DNA from: Oxalobacter formigenes
Lineage (GTDB): Bacteria; Pseudomonadota; Gammaproteobacteria; Burkholderiales; Burkholderiaceae_D
Length of the DNA stretch: 64,000 nucleotides
NCBI RefSeq assembly: GCF_002127965.1
Contig: NZ_CP018787.1
Location: 620,001 to 684,000, forward strand
Reading direction: 5' to 3'
The notes under the pieces were generated by a model that worked only from the letters and a program-made list of their open reading frames with translations, was not told the DNA's origin and did not search any database. This document shows positions 27,401 through 35,766 of this stretch, one piece after another. The translations under genes were made by a program, and so were the position numbers. Each line of letters starts with the position of its first letter. Within the stretch, counting starts at the first letter, position 1.

Positions 27401-30370
27401 GAGGGTAATGGACAGAAGGCTCTTTTGTTATTGCGTGATGTGACTGACCTGAAACAGATGGAAAAAACAGTCCGGGGGCTTGAAATGCGATACAACGCCC
27501 TTTTCCGTCTGTCTTACGATATTTCGACTGAAGTCAATCTTGAAACGGCGCAATATTCCAGAACGTTTTTCCTGCTGGAAAAAACAGATTCTTTCGAAGA
27601 AGGGAAATATGACGAGGATTTCACGAGATTCCTCGATCTGGTTCATCCAAACGACAGGCAAGCGGTCAATGAATCTCGCAGTATCGATGCACTTCGTCGT
27701 TTGTACAGGAATGGGGAAGGCGATAATCTTTGCCAGTACAGGATTTTGTTCAACGACGAATATATCTGGATGTTCAGCCGTGTTCTGTTCCTGAAAGAAG
27801 ACGATGTGGTGACGGCCTTTGTGCTGGCAAGAAATATAACCGCCCAGAAGAAGATCGAAGAAGAGCGCAATATAGAAACACAACGCTTCAATCTGGCGAT
27901 CCGTAATACATATAACGAAATTTATGAAGTCGATCTGGTAAACAATACCTGCAAACTGACTTATTCCAACAGCCAGAATTTGATGTCGCTTCCGGAAGAA
28001 GACAGTCTGGATAAATTTGCCGATCGTTTCGTCCATCCCGATGACAGGCCGTTTTTCAAAAACTCGATTGTCGGAGACAATTTGAGCAAGGAGTTCGCTT
28101 CCGGAAAGAACGAGATTCATGGCGATTACCGTCGTCTGGGATATGACGGGCAGTGGTATTGGGTCTCTGCCATCATTGTTCCGGAATACAACAGCTATGA
28201 CAGTTCTCCGAACAGAGGTTTGTGTTTCATTCGGGACATTTCCGAAAAGAAGAAACAGGAGCAGCAATTACGCATCAATGAGCAATATGATCACGCACTT
28301 CGGCAGATTTATGATGAATTGTATGAAATCAATGTGGTCACTGATTCTTACCGCATTGTGTATCATGTGGAAGGGAAATATAAGACACCGGCCATATCGG
28401 GAGAGCTGACAAGTGCCGTTCACAATATCGCAAGGGACATGATTCATCCTGAGGATGCAAACCGTTTCCTGGAATTTTTCGATATCGACAATATGCGCCG
28501 AAGTTTCAGTGAAGGACTGGATTACCGGATTGCCGAGTTCAGAAAACTTTTGCAGGATGGAAGCTGGCGCTGGGCTTCCCTGACTGTCTTTCCGCTTTCG
28601 GGAGATGCGGGCAGTGATGAAATGTATCTCGTTTTCATCATGGATATAGATGCACGCAAGCAGGTGGAAGAAATCGCGCTTCAGAATGCATTTCTGGAAA
28701 AGCAGCGTTTTGCCGACGAGCGTTACAAGACGATTGTGGAACAGACGAATACACTGGTTTTCGAATGGGTCGTCGATACGAACGAACGTTATATTTCCCA
28801 GGAAATACCGAAGCGTTTTGCCGGCAATTATGACGATCGTGACATCATGTGGATCTGGCGTGACGATCATGTCATCCATCCTGACGACATGATTCTCTTT
28901 GAACAATTTCTCAAGGGAATAAGGAAACAGAACCATGTTGAAATGGTCGCCCGTTACAAAAAACGGGATGGCAGTTATGCATGGAACAGGGTGACCTTGT
29001 CGTGCCTGTATGCTCAGGATGGCAAGCCTCATCGTTATATCGGAACCATCAATGATGTCGATAACGCAACCCGTTCGGTACAAACCCTGAAATACCGGGC
29101 CGAATACGATGTCCTGACTGGCATATATAACATGCAGGCTTTTTACGACAGGGCGTCATCAATGATGAGAAACAATCCGGAACGCCAGTATTATATAGTG
29201 CGTCTGGATATCGATCGTTTCAAGGTGATCAACGATCTGTACGGTCTTGAAGAGGGCGACCGTCTCCTCAAAACGATTGCGGGTCTTTTGAGCGACCGGA
29301 TGAAAGAAAATGCCGCATATGGCAGAATCAGTGGCGATATTTTCTGTGCCTGTGTGGCCTACTCCCGGGAAGAAATCATCCATTTTGTACAGGATGTGGC
29401 AGCAAGGCTTGCCGAATATCCTCTGGCCAGCAAGATCATTCCATCCTTCGGTATTTGCAAGGTCGATAATGTCCAGACGCCGATCAATGTGTTGTGCGAC
29501 TGGGCGAATCTGGCATTGAAGACGGTAAAAGGCAGTTTTTATCCGATTTACGCTTTTTACGATGAAACCTTGCGTCACCAGATCCTTTCGGAAAAGAAAA
29601 TTGAAAGTGAAATGGATCTGGCCTTGCTGAGAAAAGAATTCCTGATGTATTTGCAGCCCAAGGTCGATATTGCCACGTCGAAAATCATAGGAGCTGAAGG
29701 GCTCGTTCGCTGGAATCATCCGGAAGAAGGCCTGATTCCACCGGATCGCTTCGTTCCCCTTTTCGAAAAAAACGGATTCATTATCCAGATGGATGAATAC
29801 ATCTGGGAACAGGCCTGTATCTGCCTGAAACGCTGGGTCGATATGGGACTGGAACCGGTTCCAGTTTCCGTCAATGTTTCGCGAATGCATATCCACGATA
29901 ACAAGCTGAACGAAAAACTGCTTGAGTTGATCAGGAAGTATGATTTGCCTCCTGAGTTACTTGAACTGGAACTGACGGAAAGTATCTTCTTTGAAAACGA
30001 GGAATTGCTTGTCGGGACAATACGAAAACTTCAACAGGATGGCTTCAGCATTTCACTGGACGATTTCGGCGCGGGATATTCCTCGCTGAATATGTTGAAA
30101 GACCTTTCAATCGAAACGATCAAGCTCGATCGCGGATTTTTCAATGAAGTGATTGTCACGCCAAGAGGGAAGACCGTCGTCGCGCACACCATTTCACTGG
30201 CGAAAGCACTGAATATCAATATCATTGCAGAAGGTGTCGAAAATCAGGAACAGGCTGAATTCCTTCTCAATGCCGGTTGTCCATTCGCGCAGGGATACTA
30301 CTATTCCATGCCGGTACCGATTGGTAAATTCGAGGAACTGGCTTTCAGACAACAATACTTGTTGCATTGA
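24488..30370 (+). CDS. giant multi-PAS GGDEF/EAL c-di-GMP protein
   Basis: 1960 residues, no membrane segment or signal peptide. Approximate order: PAS 8-125; PAS 135-248; GGDEF 258-418 with intact GGDEF (337-341) and inhibitory RxxD (R328, D331); GAF-like 445-600; a cysteine-bearing PAS 610-720 (C654, C665, C668, C691); six further PAS units between 725 and 1530; a second GGDEF 1536-1690 degenerate at SGDIF (1615-1619); EAL 1700-1955. The EAL domain keeps E1737 (AEGLVR), N1796, E1828, DDFGAG (D1858, D1859), K1879 and E1915, so it should be an active phosphodiesterase. Cyclase and phosphodiesterase thus sit at opposite ends of a long sensory chain. Proteins of this class are usually 800-1400 residues. 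It is a single-gene unit with a terminator. Confidence 0.9.
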   Translation: MSRTSENSFISNLFDGVATIVADSKLTLINANDAFCIGFGISADAISREKYALTDLLDDDSSSRLCESISSSPVSSQCNRVLLRKEENHRPFHVTAVRVEEPLHENRFAVYQLVFSDQTEILELKQLIAFEKQKLDILTGLSEDISFEYDFATDTVWFADKYKTVFGSNPVIERFRERLSGNEFIDSLTNVFRNQFIDMLSSSGETSQSRVDTVSNEYKWFSLYCMQINGEKGEPVKALGIIRDIDRQKKEQLQLFDKSRVDSMTGLLNKSTTEESVKTAIATATSDSIGVLMMIDIDLFKNVNDTLGHLAGDEVIMQIARQLRRTFRENDFIGRVGGDEFIVYMQDVKDTVFVYEKAKALCESVEQMFENHQQNYTITISIGISNTEQANTYNELYRQADVALYNAKANGRNQSVFYGQELNSEDTPVRNAASMTIGAAREGILVDIIDILFSTPDIRQGIEKVLEFIGNAFNIGKIRVVEKSLDLMTLSVTHEWAAHKEWLNKELYQNFSPDEIHLPVAQDANGIYYCSDTTLLTQQEKAFFKGDPVISHLQCNIVQDGKIIGYISFEERNRKRIWTQQEIDALILMSKLIGESIRQQQSLSLLHHSYSSTRSILNGIHGIYIYVVDENRNILYYNDNAARSYPDLKPGTKCFKVFKNRLHPCETCPEKILKEKGQFSTVLFDTPFGPCMNVSASRVLWENREWAYIVLFSEHTASPKEQEQQRKKATYIAALCNTCDHIVDIDLNADSYEILANSEKFNNYEMPEMRDYQQSLEFICENHIKASHRPVFLEKFSLPEMKKAFAEGVGNISLEYELLSEKSDVPVWKERTAFLHKLEDGSEHILFYVWDITEKKLEEARRKEEENNFILALQSNYSEIFHINLDKGLISPLYYNSDQIPIADSMNYMDYVHQRGMNRLHPDYVQKTFDFYELDRVRKLCAAGEASELEYLKRQVEGGGYQWVVATIRPVEGNGQKALLLLRDVTDLKQMEKTVRGLEMRYNALFRLSYDISTEVNLETAQYSRTFFLLEKTDSFEEGKYDEDFTRFLDLVHPNDRQAVNESRSIDALRRLYRNGEGDNLCQYRILFNDEYIWMFSRVLFLKEDDVVTAFVLARNITAQKKIEEERNIETQRFNLAIRNTYNEIYEVDLVNNTCKLTYSNSQNLMSLPEEDSLDKFADRFVHPDDRPFFKNSIVGDNLSKEFASGKNEIHGDYRRLGYDGQWYWVSAIIVPEYNSYDSSPNRGLCFIRDISEKKKQEQQLRINEQYDHALRQIYDELYEINVVTDSYRIVYHVEGKYKTPAISGELTSAVHNIARDMIHPEDANRFLEFFDIDNMRRSFSEGLDYRIAEFRKLLQDGSWRWASLTVFPLSGDAGSDEMYLVFIMDIDARKQVEEIALQNAFLEKQRFADERYKTIVEQTNTLVFEWVVDTNERYISQEIPKRFAGNYDDRDIMWIWRDDHVIHPDDMILFEQFLKGIRKQNHVEMVARYKKRDGSYAWNRVTLSCLYAQDGKPHRYIGTINDVDNATRSVQTLKYRAEYDVLTGIYNMQAFYDRASSMMRNNPERQYYIVRLDIDRFKVINDLYGLEEGDRLLKTIAGLLSDRMKENAAYGRISGDIFCACVAYSREEIIHFVQDVAARLAEYPLASKIIPSFGICKVDNVQTPINVLCDWANLALKTVKGSFYPIYAFYDETLRHQILSEKKIESEMDLALLRKEFLMYLQPKVDIATSKIIGAEGLVRWNHPEEGLIPPDRFVPLFEKNGFIIQMDEYIWEQACICLKRWVDMGLEPVPVSVNVSRMHIHDNKLNEKLLELIRKYDLPPELLELELTESIFFENEELLVGTIRKLQQDGFSISLDDFGAGYSSLNMLKDLSIETIKLDRGFFNEVIVTPRGKTVVAHTISLAKALNINIIAEGVENQEQAEFLLNAGCPFAQGYYYSMPVPIGKFEELAFRQQYLLH

Positions 30371-30390
30371 ATGCCTGATAAGGCATCGTT

Positions 30391-30423
30391 AAAAAGCTTC
30401 TGATAATGTCAGGAGTTTTTTTA
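30391..30423 (+). terminator. rho-independent terminator
   Basis: AAAAAGCTTCTGA, loop TAATG, TCAGGAGTTTTTT with two G-T wobbles and a T run. A second small hairpin (ATGCC/GGCAT) lies just upstream. Confidence 0.75.
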
Positions 30424-30603
30424 TTTGCTTTCCTGCTGGCAAATTCAACCATAAAACAGCATTGATCATTTTCAGTATTGTTCTTTTTCAGGAATACCCG
30501 TAAAACATTTTGAAAGGATATTCGTTCGTCGAATTCCTCAAGATCGCTTCTGTGCATAAGAAATACACTTTTTGTCACCTTTTTCATATTTCAGGGAGAC
30601 AAA

Positions 30604-32238
30604 ATGGCATCCAGAACAATTCGAGAGGTCACTTTCGATCTGTTGCGGGAACTGGAGTTGACGACGATATTCGGTAATCCCGGTTCTACTGAAGAAACCT
30701 TTCTCAAAGACTTTCCAAACGATTTCCGCTATATCCAGACACTTCATGAATCTTCTGCCGTCGGCGCAGCAGATGGCTTTGCACAGGCGACACGCAAACC
30801 GGCACTTGTAAACGTTCATACATCCGCAGGACTGTCCAATTCGATGAGCAATATCATGACCGCCGCGATGAACAAGACGCCATTGATTATTACGGCCGGT
30901 AACCAGACGCGTGAAATGTTGTTGATGGAGCCCTGGCTGATGAATGTCGAGCCGACCATTCTGCCAAGACCGTGGGTGAAATGGAGTTATCAGCCTGTTC
31001 GCGCGGAAGACCTCCCCGCTGCATTCATGCGTGCTTACGCTATGGCGCTGCAACCACCGGCCGGCCCTGTATTCCTGTCGATTCCTCTGGACGATTGCGA
31101 CAAACCGGCTACAGGCCCTGCTGTAGTGCGTTCTGTCGCGAGAAGAATCGGTCCTGATCCGGATGAAATTTCGGCCTTTGCTGATGCATTGTCGTCCGCA
31201 AAAAATCCGGCACTGATTTATGGTTCAGGCATAGCGCGTGGAGAAGGTTGGGATACCGGTATCAAACTGGCAGAAAAACTGAATGTCAAAGTCTGGGCGG
31301 CTCCCGCATCCGAGCGCACTCCTTTCCCTGAGACCCATCCGCTTTACGCTGGTGGTTTGCCTTTTGCGATCGCTCCGTTATCGAAGAAGCTGGAGGGACA
31401 CGATCTTGCCATTGTGATTGGCGCGCCGGTATTCCGCTATTATCCGTATATCGCCGGTCAATACATTCCGGACGGATTACGCTTGCTGCACATTACGGAC
31501 GATCCTGCCGAAGCGGGACGGGCGCCGGTTGGCGACAGCCTTTTGAGCGATCCGGTACTTGCACTGGAAGAATTGCTGGCAAGAGTGAAACCACGCAAGG
31601 CCGCTCCAGCCGGCATCGCCAGACAGGAACATCGGATGGCACCGTATCCGGCAGCAAAAACACCGGAGAAAAAACCGGATGGCCCGATATCCTCTCTGGA
31701 ATTATTTCTGACCCTGCGTGCCTCCACGCCTGAGGATACTATCCTCGTTGAAGAATCTCCTTCCAACCTTGGAGAGCTGCATACGGCCTGGCCCATCGAC
31801 AAACCCGATTCATTCTACACCTTTGCCAGTGGCAGTCTTGGCTGGAACCTGCCTGCCAGTATCGGCATTGCGATGGCTGAACGCGATAGTGGCAGAAACC
31901 GCCCTGTTGTCGTTGTTATCGGGGACGGCTCTCTCCAATATTCGATTCAGGGGCTCTGGACAGCGGTACAGCACAAGTTGCCGATTCTGTTTGTTGTGGC
32001 CCGCAACGGTGAATATGCGATTCTGAAATCCTTTGCAGAACTTGAAAACTCTCCGGGTGTGCCCGGACTGGATTTGCCGGGCCTGGATATCGTGTCTCTT
32101 GCGAAAGGGTATGGATGCATTGCCGAAAAAGTGGAAACGCCGGATGCGATTCGCAAAGTGTGTTCCGAAGCCTTTTCCCGCGATGTGCCGACAGTGATCG
32201 AAGTGCCTGTCATTCCAACGGTTCCGCCTCTGTTGTAG
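30604..32238 (+). CDS. mdlC: benzoylformate decarboxylase-like ThDP enzyme
   Basis: 544 residues, ThDP-dependent 2-oxo-acid decarboxylase in the cytoplasm. It follows the benzoylformate decarboxylase pattern closely: IFGNPGSTEETFLKDFPNDF with the active-site serine, cofactor-activating Glu in TLHES, the NVHTSAG histidine, PRPWVKWSY, the second active-site His in ETHPLY, IGAPVFRYYPY, and the ThDP site GDGSLQYSIQGLWTAVQH. It lacks the ADP-binding features of oxalyl-CoA decarboxylase. Preceded by CAGGGAGACAAA. It is followed after 90 bp by an AEC transporter, suggesting a two-gene unit for uptake or export of a 2-oxo acid or its product. No other mandelate-pathway gene is adjacent, so benzoylformate as the natural substrate is inference. 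Confidence 0.85.
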   Translation: MASRTIREVTFDLLRELELTTIFGNPGSTEETFLKDFPNDFRYIQTLHESSAVGAADGFAQATRKPALVNVHTSAGLSNSMSNIMTAAMNKTPLIITAGNQTREMLLMEPWLMNVEPTILPRPWVKWSYQPVRAEDLPAAFMRAYAMALQPPAGPVFLSIPLDDCDKPATGPAVVRSVARRIGPDPDEISAFADALSSAKNPALIYGSGIARGEGWDTGIKLAEKLNVKVWAAPASERTPFPETHPLYAGGLPFAIAPLSKKLEGHDLAIVIGAPVFRYYPYIAGQYIPDGLRLLHITDDPAEAGRAPVGDSLLSDPVLALEELLARVKPRKAAPAGIARQEHRMAPYPAAKTPEKKPDGPISSLELFLTLRASTPEDTILVEESPSNLGELHTAWPIDKPDSFYTFASGSLGWNLPASIGIAMAERDSGRNRPVVVVIGDGSLQYSIQGLWTAVQHKLPILFVVARNGEYAILKSFAELENSPGVPGLDLPGLDIVSLAKGYGCIAEKVETPDAIRKVCSEAFSRDVPTVIEVPVIPTVPPLL

Positions 32239-32328
32239 AGTCTGCCGATTTGATGACAGGCGACAGGATCGATGTGTTTTCAGATTGACATCGATCCTGT
32301 CTATTTCTGACACGTTGGGAGGATTCGT

Positions 32329-33270
32329 ATGCTGGAAACGATTGTTACCGCATTATTGCCGATTGTCGTGACCCTTTTGCTGGGTTATTTTGCCGGTTTG
32401 AGGCATGACTTCAGTCAGGATCAGGCGTCCGTCCTGAACCGGATGGTCATGCTGTATGCTTTGCCATTACTGCTTTTTACCGGCATATTGAGTACGCCAC
32501 TTTCCGAGATTTCGAAAAGCATGGATGTTTTTCTGTGGATCTCCGTCGGTATGGTAGGGGGATTCATACTTGTCTTCCTTATTTCCCGGTTTATCTTCAA
32601 ATCGGATTCGAAAGTGGCGGCATTGCGGGCGATTGCCATTGCCGGGCCTGCCGTTCCATTTGTGGGAACTCCGGTTCTGGGCGTGCTTTTTCCCATTGAC
32701 GCCGATCTGGCCATTGCCGCAGGCAGTATTCTGATGAACCTGATTCAGGTGCCGCTAGCGCTGGTTTTTCTGGTAGGCAATGGAGGGACGGCAGGAGAAA
32801 AAAAATCACCTCTGCAAATTGCTTTTGGAAGTATTAAAAATGCTGTTTTGCAACCGGTTGTGTGGGCACCGATTCTGGCTTTTGTCCTTTTGCTTATCGG
32901 GCTCGATATGCCGAAATTTTTGAAAGGCTCATTCATGCTGCTGGGACAGGCGACCGGAGGTGTGGCACTGTTTGCTGTCGGTGCTGTTCTGTTTGCACAA
33001 AAGGTGAGCGTTTCCCGTGAAGTCATTATCAACGTGCTTTCCAAGAACATCGTTTTGCCCGCGATTATATTGTGTGCCATGTTCCTTCTGGGATTGCCAG
33101 CAGCGGATAACGGTCTTGTTTCGGTGACTCTGGCGATTCCGACCGCGTCGATTGCCGTGATTTTTGCCGTCGAGTACAAGACAGCGGAACAGGAAATGGC
33201 ATCAACGCTATTCTGGAGTACCATTCTGTCCGTGATTACGATGGGAGGCTTTATCTGGATAACGGGCTGA
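32329..33270 (+). CDS. AEC (auxin efflux carrier) family transporter
   Basis: A 313-residue inner-membrane protein with about ten helices in two inverted halves. The N terminus MLETIVTALLPIVVTLLLGY and the FVGTPVLGVLFP segment are typical of bacterial AEC carriers such as MdcF-like malonate and YfdV-like proteins. Preceded by GGGAGGATTCGT, a strong ribosome binding site. Bacterial AEC members are linked to dicarboxylate and oxo-acid transport. Position behind mdlC suggests it handles the substrate or product of that enzyme. It is closed by a terminator. Confidence 0.85.
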   Translation: MLETIVTALLPIVVTLLLGYFAGLRHDFSQDQASVLNRMVMLYALPLLLFTGILSTPLSEISKSMDVFLWISVGMVGGFILVFLISRFIFKSDSKVAALRAIAIAGPAVPFVGTPVLGVLFPIDADLAIAAGSILMNLIQVPLALVFLVGNGGTAGEKKSPLQIAFGSIKNAVLQPVVWAPILAFVLLLIGLDMPKFLKGSFMLLGQATGGVALFAVGAVLFAQKVSVSREVIINVLSKNIVLPAIILCAMFLLGLPAADNGLVSVTLAIPTASIAVIFAVEYKTAEQEMASTLFWSTILSVITMGGFIWITG

Positions 33271-33296
33271 TCGTGGGCTAATGCAGTATATGCGTG

Positions 33297-33350
33297 AAAA
33301 AAGCCGGAGGGATAAACAACACGTCATCGTTGGTTTGTTGTCCGGCTTTT
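33297..33350 (+). terminator. rho-independent terminator of the mdlC-AEC unit
   Basis: AAAAAAGCCGGA paired with TCCGGCTTTT. The long loop contains a second small inverted repeat (AACAAC/GTTGGTT). Confidence 0.7.
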
Positions 33351-33367
33351 GAAAAACGTTTTCTTTG

Positions 33368-34321
33368 TTAAAGTGCTATCGCAAAAAATTCGGCCCGTTT
33401 TACAGGGTCGGAAAGATCCAGTATGTTCATATGATGATGCATGGGAGGAACGGTTCTGGAATACAGCCGGAAATGGCTGCGCACAGTCGAAATTTCTATC
33501 ACGACACCGGAAAAATCCAGTATTTCACAACTTTGAAAAACCCTTTCCGATTCAGGGTTGTTGACCTGTTTATCAGGCGCATTCCATATCGGTCGGAAAT
33601 ACTCGATCAGTGCCGCCTGTTCCATACAGGTTTTCTGGAATTCATTTAGGGGATGATCCTTTGTGGACAGAAAACGGGCATCCTGTGCTTGCAAGCCTTG
33701 TGGCATCAGGGCACCTAGCATCGGAATCAAATCATAGGGAAGATATTCAAAGGCATAAACGATAATGTCATCGTCCGGCAGAGCCTTGCGCATTCCAGCC
33801 AGCAATTCCTGCAGGGCTTTATTACTCCGAACCTTTTCAAAAGCGGAAAGAGTTCCTTCCTTGTAAACATTACCTGCGTACAGCACTTCCAGATCATTAA
33901 CCCAGGGTTCCTGTTTCAGGATTTCGGGGCGTTGCGAGAGGGTATGAGCAGACAGCTTTCCAACCGGTTCGCCTTGTCCGTCTACGATATGGATTTCATT
34001 ATGCGGGGCCGGGGCCAGAACAAAGGATTTCTCATTTTCGCCGAGCGGAATCACAAGTGAAAAAGGGATTGTCCTGATCTTACCTTCAACGCGGCAAAGC
34101 AGCTTGCCGGAAATACGTTCGCCATCCACGGAAAAATCCGGATCAAATGAAAAACGGGGGCGCCGACAGAAAAGAACTATCTGTGAAATCGTGAGGATAT
34201 GGTTAATGCGTTCCCCGAAATCCATATTTTCACGAAGTTCTCTGGCAGGCAAGGCAACGCCAGCCCAGGAACGCAGATGGAGGCTCAATCCGGACAAGGG
34301 TTTTCTGGCAATATCATTCAT
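33368..34321 (-). CDS. hypothetical protein of unknown function
   Basis: About 317 residues from the ATG at 34321 (MNDIARKPLSG); the longer frame to 34396 adds 25 residues that look non-native. The N-terminal half is beta-rich (FSLVIPLGENEKSFVLAPAP). The middle has LEVLYAGNVYKEGTLSAFEK followed by NKALQELLAGMRKALPDDDI, then CMEQAALIEYFRPIWNAPDK. The last two segments recall the layout of GIY-YIG-like nuclease families, a strand with Y-x-G followed much later by an E...F-P-x-W/Y-N motif, but I would not assign that fold from sequence alone. There is no signal peptide or membrane segment. It is flanked by tRNA-Lys and the mdlC unit. Confidence 0.65.
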   Translation of the reverse strand: MNDIARKPLSGLSLHLRSWAGVALPARELRENMDFGERINHILTISQIVLFCRRPRFSFDPDFSVDGERISGKLLCRVEGKIRTIPFSLVIPLGENEKSFVLAPAPHNEIHIVDGQGEPVGKLSAHTLSQRPEILKQEPWVNDLEVLYAGNVYKEGTLSAFEKVRSNKALQELLAGMRKALPDDDIIVYAFEYLPYDLIPMLGALMPQGLQAQDARFLSTKDHPLNEFQKTCMEQAALIEYFRPIWNAPDKQVNNPESERVFQSCEILDFSGVVIEISTVRSHFRLYSRTVPPMHHHMNILDLSDPVKRAEFFAIAL

Positions 34322-34525
34322 CTGGCAATATGCAAAGGAGCGGGCTGGTGGACATACCGGTACTGTATCCAAAATTACCAGCCAGCTGCAAGTCATGACG
34401 CTTGATTGGCATCAGTCATCTGCCAGTCATTTGGCGAATTTGTACCGGCAGATTTGTCTTGGGGAGGGTAAATATATCTTTCGTGTCTTATATATGGGTT
34501 ATTCTCATAACTGACACGCGGAAAA

Positions 34526-34556
34526 CAAAAAAGGGTTACGTCAAAAACGTAACCCT
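34526..34556 (-). terminator. rho-independent terminator of tRNA-Lys
   Basis: AAGGGTTACGT, loop CAAAA, ACGTAACCCTT. Read leftward it ends in a T run. Confidence 0.85.
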
Positions 34557-34566
34557 TCAGTATTTC

Positions 34567-34642
34567 TGGTAGGCCGTGCGTGACTCGAACACGCGACCAA
34601 CGGATTAAAAGTCCGCTGCTCTACCAACTGAGCTAACGACCC
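34567..34642 (-). tRNA. tRNA-Lys (anticodon TTT)
   Basis: 76 nt with encoded CCA. Leftward reading gives GGGTCGTTAGCTCAGTTGGT at the 5' end and loop CTTTTAA with anticodon TTT. T arm GTGTTCGAGTCAC is normal. Confidence 0.97.
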
Positions 34643-34653
34643 GAAAGACATGC

Positions 34654-34683
34654 ATTATAGAGACCGATAGATGTTACTGTCAA
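34654..34683 (-). promoter_or_regulatory. sigma70 promoter of tRNA-Lys
   Basis: Leftward strand: TTGACA (34683-34678), 18-bp spacer, TATAAT (34659-34654). Both boxes are consensus. Confidence 0.88.
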
Positions 34684-34728
34684 GAACTTGTAGAATATAT
34701 TGTATTCAAATTTTCACATTTTTTTCTT

Positions 34729-35754
34729 ATGATTGTTTTGGGCATTGAATCGTCATGTGACGAAACCGGAATTGCGCTTTACGATACCGATAAGGGATTG
34801 CTCTCGCATGCGCTTTATTCACAAATTGCATTGCATGCCGAATATGGCGGTGTGGTGCCTGAGCTTGCCTCACGGGACCACATCCGTCGTATCGTCCCGC
34901 TTCTTGAACAGGCGTTTGAAAAAGCGTTATTGACGCCACAGGACGTGAATGCGATTGCCTATACAAAAGGGCCCGGACTGGCTGGCGCACTTCTGGTCGG
35001 CAGCTCCGTTGCGTCCAGTCTCGGGCTTGCCCTGAACAAGCCCCTTATCGGAGTGCATCATCTGGAGGGACATTTGCTCTCTCCACTGCTGGCTTCAAAA
35101 CCTCCTGTTTTCCCGTTTGTGGCCCTGCTCGTTTCCGGTGGCCATACCCAATTGATGCGCGTCGATGGTGTTGGCCGCTATGAGTTGTTGGGGGAAACAC
35201 TCGATGACGCTGCCGGTGAAGCTTTCGACAAATCGGCAAAACTGTTGGGGCTTCCGTATCCGGGCGGCCCTGAAATATCACTTCTGGCGGAAAAAGGAAA
35301 TCCTGAGGTGTTTCATTTGCCGCGTCCGATGTTGCATTCAAAAGATTTGAATTTCAGTTTTTCAGGCTTGAAAACAGCGGTATTGACGACCCTGAAGAAG
35401 CAGGGGGATTCGCCTTCGGAACAGGTCAAAGCCGATATTGCGAGGGCCTTCGTCAATGCGATTGTCGAGGTTCTGGCTGCAAAGTGTGCCCTGGCATTGC
35501 GACAGACTGGCCTGAAACAACTGGTTGTGGCCGGTGGCGTCGGAGCCAATCGTCAACTGCGGGCAGCATTGAATGGCATGGCGGCGAAACGGCGTTGTCA
35601 GGTTTTTTATCCGGAACTGGAATTCTGTACCGATAACGGTGCGATGATCGCTTTTGCCGGTGCCATGCATCTGATGCAGAATCCGGATGCTGCACAGAAA
35701 GATTACGCTTTCACTGTCCGGCCAAGATGGCCACTGGAAGAACTGACCGTTTAA
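34729..35754 (+). CDS. tsaD: tRNA N6-adenosine threonylcarbamoyltransferase
   Basis: 341 residues. Transfers the threonylcarbamoyl group to A37 of ANN-decoding tRNAs with TsaB, TsaC and TsaE. ASKHA-fold motifs: [40 protein letters not shown] (metal-binding His pair), [55 protein letters not shown] and CTDNGAMIA. Length is normal. It has almost no ribosome binding site; the start is fixed by the family N terminus. It converges with ackA with only 12 bp between the stops. Confidence 0.96.
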   Translation: MIVLGIESSCDETGIALYDTDKGLLSHALYSQIALHAEYGGVVPELASRDHIRRIVPLLEQAFEKALLTPQDVNAIAYTKGPGLAGALLVGSSVASSLGLALNKPLIGVHHLEGHLLSPLLASKPPVFPFVALLVSGGHTQLMRVDGVGRYELLGETLDDAAGEAFDKSAKLLGLPYPGGPEISLLAEKGNPEVFHLPRPMLHSKDLNFSFSGLKTAVLTTLKKQGDSPSEQVKADIARAFVNAIVEVLAAKCALALRQTGLKQLVVAGGVGANRQLRAALNGMAAKRRCQVFYPELEFCTDNGAMIAFAGAMHLMQNPDAAQKDYAFTVRPRWPLEELTV

Positions 35755-35766
35755 CAGTACCTTGTC

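Noticed and set aside
30604-32238. Oxalyl-CoA decarboxylase identity
   Set aside because: Active-site Ser, two His and the PRPWVKWSY and IGAPVFRY motifs follow benzoylformate decarboxylase; the oxalyl-CoA enzyme's N-terminal and ADP-site motifs are absent.
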